From the NCBI GenBank assembly GCA_036571765.1, contig BROE01000007.1:3790642-3854641 (forward strand): a stretch of 64,000 bases of DNA. Direction: 5' to 3'. The stretch's first letter is position 1, and each line of letters starts with the position of its first letter. Origin of the DNA: Plecoglossus altivelis (Eukaryota > Chordata > Actinopteri > Osmeriformes > Plecoglossidae). Positions 1-9,414 of the stretch are shown one piece after another. The notes under the pieces were generated by a model. That model saw only the letters and a program-made list of their open reading frames with translations. It was not told the DNA's origin and searched no databases. The position numbers were made by a program, and so were the translations under genes.

Positions 1-1
1 C

Positions 2-601
2 ATAGATCATCCAGGCTGCGTAGCGCTCTTTGAGGTTGTACAGCACAGACGCCTCGTTGAGGTGGGTCATCATGGCCATGTCCTCAATCTTGTCAAACTT
101 TGGAGGGTTCATGGGGAAGACTTGGTCCTCCTTCACTGTCAATGTCTGCATTTGAGGAGGGAGACACATTTCAGAAGACATGGGTCAGAAGCATTAACTA
201 GTCACATTGACCGTGAATAAAAATGCTATTGTACTTGATAAAAACAGCTATTCTTATGAACTACAACATAATTGAACAAAGCCAGCCAGCTGGCATGCCT
301 CCATTCACTTTGAACAGTTGTTGAATTACATTGATAGGAAAATACCACTTGATTGAAAAAGCAAATCGCGGGATTAAGTCCAACTAAAGCTACTCACGTG
401 TCCCGCCTCAGTCTGGACGGTTGCTTTGCCTCCCTCTTTGCCTTGGAGGGTCCCTTTGACGTACAGCTCCTTTGGCTCAGCCACGAACACGGCCGTCTTT
501 CCATCAAAGGGCCGGTTCTGGGCCTCCACCCTCTCCCGTTCGGACTTCCGCAGGTACGGGGCGGCCTCCCCGAACACGGACATCTCAGCGTCAGAGCTCA
601 T
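2..601 (-). CDS. Sarcomeric (fast-type) myosin heavy chain, N-terminal exons (partial)
   Basis: Two coding exons on the minus strand: 398-601 (start codon 599-601, 68 codons) and 2-145 (48 codons). They are joined by a GTGAGT donor just below 398 and a TGCAG acceptor above 145. The product starts MSSDAEMSVFGEAAPYLRKS and continues through PKELYVKG, VFPMNPPKFDKIEDMAMMTH and LKERYAAWMIY. This is the family's SH3-like N-terminal domain and the beginning of the motor domain. Exon lengths of 204 and 144 nt fit the usual sarcomeric myosin pattern. The P-loop and the rest of the roughly 1,930-residue protein lie beyond the left edge. The protein is the actin-activated ATPase of the thick filament. 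The class (skeletal, sarcomeric) is clear from the N terminus, but the exact paralogue is not, so no symbol is given. The ATG is chosen because MSSDAEM matches the conserved start; the in-frame upstream ATG would add four residues. Confidence 0.93.
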
Positions 602-905
602 CGTTGGCAACACACGCTTGAAGGTGGCCAGAGGTCAGAGGTCAGAAGTCGCGTCGAGGTCGTTCAAACAATACTCCTAAACACACACCTTAAAAACAAA
701 AGGTAAGGACCAAGGGAAGACTTACAAAATACTCGCCTCTCAATTGGATTTCAGAAACAGTCGATTGACTGTTTGAAGTGTTGGGATGTACCTGTGAGAA
801 TACAACACCTTTTTAAAGTCTTCATTGCGTTCCGCACAACCGGAATGCAATCATGAATAGGAAAGTGAGACACAAACACAACCCAGCACCGCGCCGTTCA
901 CTCAC

Positions 906-943
906 CAGCAGGAGGGATGCGCTCCCTGACGGCAGGGCCAGTT
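906..943 (-). other. Probable non-coding first exon (5'UTR) of the myosin heavy chain gene
   Basis: Read on the minus strand, this segment ends CTCCTGCTG followed by a GTGAG donor at 905-901. It lies about 30 bases downstream of the TATA box at 969-975. Sarcomeric myosin genes usually carry one or more short untranslated exons before the ATG exon. The 5' end is set only by the usual TATA-to-start distance. The acceptor used for the ATG exon, somewhere above 601, was not fixed. Confidence 0.5.
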
Positions 944-965
944 GGAAGATGTGGGTGGAGTGGAC

Positions 966-1026
966 CTCTTTTATAGGCCTCCCCCTGACTCTGCCTAAGA
1001 ACAGAACCAGTCACCTATATTTGGGT
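966..1026 (-). promoter_or_regulatory. Myosin heavy chain core promoter: TATA box and a CArG/MEF2-like site
   Basis: On the minus strand, CCTATAAAAGAGG gives a clear TATAAAA at 969-975. Upstream of it (higher coordinates), CCAAATATAGG at 1014-1024 resembles a CArG box with one extra A/T base and differs from the MEF2 consensus at one position. A CAGTTG E-box lies at about 940. These motifs are typical of skeletal muscle promoters, but factor binding is inferred. Confidence 0.6.
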
Positions 1027-1109
1027 CAAAGCTGCTTGTGAATGTGGGTGGAGTGAGGAGGTGTTGGGATCGGCATGTGGCATTAGTGGAAGTCTCAGGC
1101 AGGGAACAA

Positions 1110-2588
1110 CTGCAGCTCAAGGAGAGAAGCAGAGCACCTCGAGGCGAGGAGGGTAACCTCTGCTCCGTTGACCTCTCGGACGCTCGCTCACACTGCAGGG
1201 GCACACAGCCAACAGTGCTTCTCAAACTATTCCGTCTCAAGAGCCCTTTTGTACACAAGAAAAATGTGAAAATGACAAAAAATGCCTTCACTCCACACCT
1301 TCTTCCCCACCTCTTATATTGATGATATTCTTGCCTCCTGAACACCTTCCCTCCTCCTCACATATTCCTGTTATTGCTTGCTGTCCCCACCTTGCTCCGC
1401 CCAGGGTGGCCTCACAGGTGGAAAACATCTGACATGGAGCATGAGGGCCACACCGTTCCAAAACACGTCACATCCATCACCCATGGCTTCTGTGATTATT
1501 CTGTGATCTTTTACCGTACAAGATTACATGTTACTTGTTTACCCAGTAACACCAGTTACATGTTGTGTAGATATCTACAACAGTTGTTCTTCATATGTAT
1601 CCTTATCAGTTGTGAAAGTTAGAAATGTAATTGATCTAATAGGACTTTAGGCTTTTTTAGTCATTCATTCGGTATCTCCTAATGGACGAATCATTTGCGG
1701 TCACATCTTGAAACTGTAGACGTCGTTAATCTTTTTTTCTAACAAGGCTGAAATTGACAAATGTCAGCCAGAGCTTCAGAAGCTTAATGGACTAACACAA
1801 CTCCTAATGCACCTGTGGATCTTGTGATGGAGTTGTGATGGCACTTCTAAATAAAAGCATAGCTGGCTCCCCCATCAATAGGCATTCCCTGAGGCACGGG
1901 CTCTGGAGATTAGAGGGCTACAGAGCTCAGGGGCGTGGCAGATGGCGGCTTCACAGAGGGATACCAGAGCCAGCATCTTCCCAATGCGCCAGGAAGGACA
2001 CTTGTAAGCAGCGCAGAAAACGTAAAGGACGTTCTTTTTTTCCCTTTTTTTACAGTTTTCTGCAGCCTTTTCTACAATTTACCTGGGTTCGTTTATGCAG
2101 ATACATTTCTCTTTCAATGGCCCTTTCCCCTTCAATGGCCCTTTCAAGTATGTCATCAGGCTCCATTGATAAACAAAATCGTTGAAAGAGTCTTTTGTTT
2201 CTGGTAGTTATTCCTCAGATGAATGGATTTCTATTGGTTGGTGTCTTTCATCAATTCTGTCACACCGCGCTCCATCAACCACAGAAGCCAGTAGTTTTTT
2301 TTGTTTTTTTAACGCCACAGTTCTCTGCCAGTGTCTCTTGTAGGACGGGGGAGGGGTGGTAGAAATGTTCAGAGACTGGTAAGTGACGAGATCAATCTTA
2401 AAACAAGTATGCAGTGACCCCACGGCTCATGTCACCCCCAAGGTGACAGAGACTGATGAGGCTTAACTGAGGGGCCGGAAGGTGGAGTCATGAAGATCAC
2501 CGCTGAAACTGACAGGCAGATCACACTCAGATGTCACTCTGGGGAAGACAAACTGAGGGACCATGGAACACTGTACCTGCTTCTAGCT

Positions 2589-2630
<42 letters not shown>

Positions 2631-2652
2631 TAAGAGAGAGAGACAGAGAGAA

Positions 2653-2716
<64 letters not shown>

Positions 2717-3430
2717 TTGAAAGAGAGAGAAATAGGCAAATCCGGTTTGTAGTCAAATAAATTAAAAAGCTAAAGCGACAGATGGTAAAATCTCATGGCT
2801 TATGAGTTAATGTCACATCAAGATCAAGTTGACTAAATAAAGTGCTGCTAAGCAGGGTGATGTAATCCATTATCTGGCTCTTAGTGGTATTTGACAACAG
2901 TAAACAAACACTGGTGTAAATATTGCATTAACCTATTGGTATTCTTTAAGTCCAAGATCCACCAATGCCCCCAAAAGGGCACGAGGTCAAGGATGACAAG
3001 GATGGGACTTCTATGGACAACACTTGAAATTGATTGTATTGATTTATTTTAGGTGAACACTAAAGGTAAGCTATGTTACTTAAGCTGTATCTGGCGTCCG
3101 TCTGCGCATGTCCGTGTAATTTACTTTAATTGACGTATTACACGGAATGTGGAGTGTGAATTCACTAATCAAAAATGTGTACGTTGAAAAGCCATCTCGA
3201 GCCATCGGTTCGATAATGCGTGACACTCCGAAGAGTTTGGTTGTAAAGCAGCACAGCAAACTATGGAGCCACCCGTCATGCAACCATGACGATGGCATAG
3301 GATTCTGCGCAGTGCGCCGGTAGGACGTTCGTGAATACACTTACAGTGGTGAACATGTAACATTCGCGGTGGTTGACAATTGTAGACTGTAACAAAGTAT
3401 CCAGCCCTATCTGGCAGAAACGTGAACAAA
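1110..3430. other. Divergent intergenic region between the myosin gene and adprm
   Basis: The myosin gene (minus) and adprm (plus) are transcribed away from each other across about 2.5 kb. I see no coding exon here. The only structured element is the GT-repeat array near 2.6-2.7 kb. The ORFs in the interval are short or microsatellite-driven. Confidence 0.6.
2593..2714. repeat. Compound (GT)n microsatellite
   Basis: Two long GT tracts, about 2593-2632 and 2656-2714, are separated by a GA-rich spacer (AGAGAGAGACAGAGAG). The array generates open but meaningless Cys-Val and Thr-His reading frames on both strands. Confidence 0.95.
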
Positions 3431-3599
3431 TCTGAAAACCAACTCATTGTTACTTAAGAAAGGCAAATAGATCACCTGCGGTCTGGCAGGGATCCCTAAA
3501 GTTCGGACATTGACTGGTTACTTGGCTGGCTACTGTCGTAAAGTCAACTTTACCAAGTGGATTCAAAGCAGGATTTTGTCTAATGAACATACGATTGTG

Positions 3600-5028
3600 A
3601 TGGAAGGATGTTCGCAACCATTGTTCACATTTGGCGTTATTGCTGACATTCAATACGCCGATATTGACGACGGACTCAATTTCAAACGTACGCGGAAACG
3701 ATATTATAAGAGCAGCCTTCGGCTTCTTCGCAATGCCCTAGAGAGCTGGGAAACGGCACCTGTCAAACCCCGATTCATTCTTCAGCTCGGAGATATTATC
3801 GATGGCTTCAACAAGAAGTACGACGCGTCGACTCGAGCGTTGGAAACGGTCATGAAAGAGTTCGACTCGTGTCCAGTGAGTGTTCATCACGTTTGGGGAA
3901 ACCACGAGTTTTATAATTTCAGCAGAGAGACTCTCTTGCGTTCCACCCTGAACAGTATGACGTCTTCCGACAGGGGAAGTCGGCCCCCAACCAATGACAT
4001 TTACGCCTACCACTTCAGTCCAGTACCCGGCTTCCGGTTTGTCCTTCTCGATGCCTATGACGTGAGCCTTCTAGGGAGAGAGGAGTCAAGTCCACAATAT
4101 CACCAGGCAATGACACTTCTTAAAGACCACAACAGTAATGATGACCTTAACCATCCTCCAGGTAAAGTTATCAGCTTGTAAGGGTGAACAACTCTTACTA
4201 TTGTTTTGACCAGACTGCATGGGGCTATTCTCATGCCTTACATAAGACTAAACTGTGTTTCTACCTTCATCTTGTCAGCCTCCTATGGTCTCGTGCAGAG
4301 GTTTGTGAAGTTTAACGGGGGATTCAGTAAGGAGCAGCTTGATTGGTTGCAAGAAGTTCTGACACAAGCTGACGAGGCCCAAGAGAGGGTTACCGTCCTT
4401 AGTAAGTGACATCAAGGTTCCTTCTGTACAGTCACATGTGAATGAAATATCTCCACTAACCAGCATGCTAACAAACTGAAGATCCTGTGCTTCATATGGT
4501 CCCAAAAAACATGACATCTGGCATGTCTTGAACGTGCGTATCTTGGAGAGATAGAAGTGTATAGCACACAGCCTGTTGGAGGAGCAGGATGAAGACTCGA
4601 GATCCAGCCCATCTGATAGGCTGATGCTAATACTCAATGTCTTATGTATTCACTCATTTGGTCTCAGTACTCAGAACATGCATCAGCAGATCACGTGACC
4701 CTGATCTGACCTATTACCTGTTGCTCTCTTCCCAGGCCACCTCCCTGTGCACCCTGATTCTACCGACCCAATCTGCCTGGCCTGGAACTACGACCAACTG
4801 CTGTCCGTTCTGCGTTCTCACAGGAGCGTGGTCTGCTTTATGGCAGGACATGACCACGAAGGTGGTTACCATAGAGACTCCCAGTCAGGCGTGCATTACC
4901 TCACTCTAGAGGGGGTCATCGAGACCCCTCCGGACGGAAATGCTTTCGGAACGATCTCGGTTTATCCAGATAAAATGATCCTGAAGGGATGTGGGAGGAT
5001 TTCTGATAGAGAACTACTGTTCCCATGA
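3600..5028 (+). CDS. adprm: Manganese-dependent ADP-ribose/CDP-alcohol diphosphatase
   Basis: Three coding exons, 3600-4161, 4279-4401 and 4736-5028 (TGA), join in phase to give 325 aa, close to the human length. All junctions are GT-AG: CCAG|GTAAAG, TTGTCAG|CCTCC, CTTA|GTAAGT and CCCAG|GCCAC. The calcineurin-like metallophosphoesterase motifs appear in order: VIADIQYAD, LQLGDIIDG, WGNHEFYNFS, LSHLPVHP (across exons 2 and 3) and AGHDHEGGY. The D-x-Q form of the first motif is normal for this family. The enzyme hydrolyses ADP-ribose, CDP-choline-type alcohols and related pyrophosphates with Mn2+, and no signal peptide is seen. The ATG at 3600 is preferred over an in-frame ATG at 3510, because MEGCSQPLFTFGVIADIQ places the start just before the conserved core. 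Its position beside a myosin gene and map2k4 matches vertebrate synteny. Confidence 0.95.
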
Positions 5029-5170
5029 TGCATTGAAAGAATGACTTGTGTAAGTTAGCATATGCTTCATACCAAAAGAAGACATTACATGTGCCTTATA
5101 TACCTCAAAGAATACATGGCACTGCTGTGTATGCTGTGCAGACAGTCAAATAACATTTGGCTGTAAAATC

Positions 5171-5384
5171 AATAATAAATCACTTAAAGTTTGAAGTATG
5201 AATTAAATGAAATTTTAAAATCAATAAATGCGATGATTATTAGAATTTGTTTAGCAATCTGCTGAGAATGATTCATTAAGAAGGCATGATGTATGAATGA
5301 ACGTTGCACTGTATGTTATATGGACTCTCCATTAAATATTTATCGATGAATTAATTAATTTATGAGCTAATTAACTTCAATAAA
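5171..5384 (+). promoter_or_regulatory. adprm: adprm 3'UTR with candidate polyadenylation signals
   Basis: AATAAA hexamers occur at 5171-5176, 5223-5228 and 5379-5384, all downstream of the adprm stop in AT-rich sequence. Which one is used cannot be told from sequence. The map2k4 start codon follows about 250 bases after the last signal, so the two transcripts are closely packed. Confidence 0.55.
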
Positions 5385-5635
5385 CATTGACATTTGACTC
5401 GAATGTATGTGTTATCATTGACTACTTGCAGCCATAAAATGAGGTTGTCCCATTCTCTGTCCCCTCCCCGGTTCCAACCATAGATAGATGACTTTCTTCC
5501 GTGACTCGGGGCGTTCATAGACGTGGCTGTGTGGTGCAACTGCGTCGTGCTGGCGCAGTGTCCCGTTTGGAGAGAGAGAGGGCGAAGTTTGCTCTCTGCA
5601 TTGCAGCCTGAGCGCTGCCGGACTCCAACACAACA

Positions 5636-8600
5636 ATGGCGACTCCCAGTCCCAACAGCAACTCAACAACCTCCAGCAACAGCAACATAGCAGGATCCAC
5701 ATCGCACCATCACCCTCAACCGCAACACCTGACAACCGTTAGCAGCATGCAAGGTTAGAGGGAGATGGCTTCGTTGTCGTTTTTCCGTCCTAAAGTGAGA
5801 CGTTTGAGCTTCTTGAATAAATGACTCACTGGAAGGATGGCTATCCTTACCTTCGAACTGCTACCAGGCTAGCAGAGATGCATTATCGCAAGCATACGTA
5901 CAGGACTGTTATGTTAAAATTAGGAAGAGGGTTTTCCCTTTGCCGTCAGATAACACGTATAGGACAGCCGACGCGAATACCACTTTTAGAAATGGTTAAC
6001 ATTGTAGCTACTTGCTGTGGTCATAGAATTCCCATCAATCGATGTTTTAGCCTTAGCTGTTGCAAATACCGAAAGGCCTACCAGTTTGGAAAGTGTTTTT
6101 ACTCTCCAAACCTGCTGCATGCATTTTTAACTGTACGGTAGTGCATTTTGCAACATGGATCCGGTGCCTGGATATTGAACTGTTAGCTTACATTAGCTTT
6201 GCTTAAAGGCCCGGGGGCAGCTGTATCATTTGATTGACATAGTGTCACATTAGCCGGGCTAGCCTACTCAATGTATCGTTAGGCCGTTATTGGCTCGGTA
6301 GTAGGTAGCAGTCATATCAGATTTGAGTTGTGTAGATACTGCATTTGTCGCACATGTCTAGCATCAAATGTTTTATTTAAACCTTGCAGAGACCAACACG
6401 TGCTGGAGATGTCAAAATGAAACAGGTACACACGCTTATTATTCAAAGGTTAAGGCTGTTCGTGTATTACTGTATTCGTAGACACTGGTGTGCTGAGAAT
6501 TGCTTCCCTCCCTTCACCAACCCCACCATTTCTGTTTTTCAAGTTTGTTTTTCAACATGCATGACGTCCATCCTAGTTGAATTGAGATGCCTTTGTCCCT
6601 AAGGGCTTGTAGGTCGGTCTGGTAGGTGTATTGTGTAATTGTATGATTGTGTTATTTCAGATCTGCTGGAACACGTTGGTCTGTCTGCGTTACAGGCCCT
6701 GACAAACCTTGAAAGCAAATTAGTTGAAATTGTTGTTGGAGTCTCATGTTGTGCCCCTATGACAAGCGGAAACTTGGCCTGGACTCCTCGGCTTGCTCAC
6801 TAAAATGTAGTCTCGCTTGAATCTGTTTTCCAAAGATACCAACATGATAAGTCTGTCCTTAACAGTTTGTTGTTGTTCCAGCCACTTCGTAAATCTATTG
6901 GAATAACACAGTTGATCAGATTATACAGTAGGATACCTAGGACGCATGGTACGTTAGCGTAGTAAACGAAATATAGTCATGTAGTTTGCAAAATGGATCG
7001 CTTGCTCAATCTATAAATGATCCAATGACTGGAGAACTCGTCCACGCAACAGAGAGCCCCAAAGGAGAAAAAAATGTAGTAAAATGTGTTTTTCTTTACT
7101 TCAGGGTTTCAGATAAGCCTGTCTGGAGTGACCCAAAGTAAGCATTAGATACCTCACACAGCACACCAACCCTTTTCTCTCTGCGCCAGCATCCCACTAG
7201 TCTCACATGGCCTCCTCTCCTCCTCTCCTTTCCTCGGCTATCCCATTTAATATCACAAAACTCGACGTCGGGAGGAATCTGTTCTTTACAGTTATGGCCT
7301 TACTGCAGGAAGGAGGCCACTGTACACTATTGGGATCCGGCCCTTGTGTGATGCTCTGGTAGAGGGGGCGGGGGGCAGTCTATCACCTGTCACTGCTGTC
7401 CACTAATACGAGGGGGGGAACTAGAGGTTTCTGGGGCTTGGTTGGCTCTGAGATGTGGTTTAATGTTTAAAGGGGATTGTTCTAATTCTGATTTTGGCCT
7501 ATTGTCAAAGATGACTTGACACTTTCATGTTGGTTTCACCCATCTACTTCTGGTATCATTCTGGTATCGTTTGGCAATTTCAAGTAAGTGTCAACGAACA
7601 CGGATCTGAGCGCCCCATCGTTGGGCTCTCGTGGAAGGAACAGCGTTAAAAGGCGTTCCGGCCCCCGAACACTGGCGTGGTGGCGTGATGGTGTTAAGTC
7701 TCTTTGCCATGCGGAGGGTAATTCTCCAGTTTCGGAACTGCACCAATCGTTCTGTCAAGACGCCAATCTGGTACAAGGGGCGTTCCCAGTTTGAGTTCCC
7801 AGCTTCTCTCTCTCTTTCTCTCTCTCTCACTCTCACTCTCTCTCTCACTCTCTCCCTGCTCAATGTATGTAGGTGCATGCAAACTCTTAGCGAATGTCCT
7901 GTCGATGAATGAAATCAGCTCTTGGAAATGAGCGAATCGATTTCCCAGACATTGGCAATCCCTTCACTACTGGGCTCTTTGCTTGGGTTGAAAACGCATC
8001 TTGGGCCTCCGTTGATCCGTTAAATCAGTGTGATAGGATATGTGGATGAAAGAATAACTTTGGAATATCTGACAGTTTCCCTTGAGCATGTCCACTTTGT
8101 CTCATCCTACTTGTAGACTGTAGTAGACAAGACTGGTTGTTGGTTAAGGTGTTTGATTAGCTATTTTTAATATAGCATAAGTGCTATTCACACTCATTCA
8201 CACTGGATTTACCCGTCCAGGTAAGGGGGCTTCTTCGTTATAGTGAGAACCTGAACATCCTTCATTTCAAGCCCCCATGGTTTGTTTCCATCCCTTGCTA
8301 GTTCCCCTCTCCTGTCACCCGCCCCATCGGCCCACTAGTGTTTGTCTGAGCTGGCTCTCTGACGCAGGTGTGCTGTGGGAATGTGCGTGTCCTCTCCTCT
8401 GCGCCCCTGCCAGGTAAACGCAAGGCCCTCAAGCTGAACTTCGCCAACCCCCCGGTGAAACCAGCCACCAGACTGCCCCTCCACCCCCCCGCCCCCTCCT
8501 TCCAGAACCCACACATGTAAGTAAGGCGTGCGCGAGAGTGTGTGTGAGTGTGTGAGACGACTCAATAAAACGCATGATGATGATGATGATACTACTGTTT

Positions 8601-9374
8601 GTCTGGTTTAGTTCTGTAAGGATGCACGGTTGTTTACGCTGTGTGTTATTTGGGCCAGGCTTTGGGTTTTTAGTTTCCCAGCTCGATTCAGTTGTCGCTC
8701 CTCTTGACGACTCAGCGTTTTCAGCATCTCCTCTCTCTGCCTGCCTGTTTTGGACAGAGGGTACAGGAATGGCTGATTAATAATTAAACAGGCACATTCA
8801 TTTATAATGAATCAGCTCCTGCTGCTTCCCTAAACACTCTCACCTTTACTTACTCACTCACTCACTCACTCACTCTCTCTCTGTCTTTCTGTCTCTCTGT
8901 CACCCCTCCCTCTTGTAATATCTCCCCCCTCCCTTTCTATAATTTATCCAACCTCTCCTCTCTACCCTCCCTCCCTCCCTCCCTCCCTCCCTCCCTCCTC
9001 TGTTCGTTCAGAGAGCGTCTGCGGACCCACAGCATCGAGTCGTCAGGCAAGCTGAAGATCTCCCCGGAGCAGCACTGCGACTTCACGGCCGAGGACCTGA
9101 GAGACCTGGGGGAGATCGGCCGCGGGGCCTACGGCTCCGTCAACAAGATGGTCCACAAGCCCAGCGGGCAGATCATGGCCGTCAAGGTGACCATCAGGGC
9201 CCCTCCCAGCCTGGCTGGGGACGGGGCTGATCCTGCTGTTGTGCTCCCAGACTAGACTGCTCTCTGTCAGGCTGGCAGCTGGGCTTCCACCTGCCTCCAG
9301 AGGTGCTGCTCCTCAGTGCTAGGGGCTGGAGCTTCAGATTAGAATGATTGTGTACTTTCAAAAATCCCTCGTTA

Positions 9375-9414
<40 letters not shown>

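Noticed and set aside
3738..4013. Minus-strand ORF opposite adprm exon 1
   Set aside because: Antisense shadow of a strongly conserved exon.
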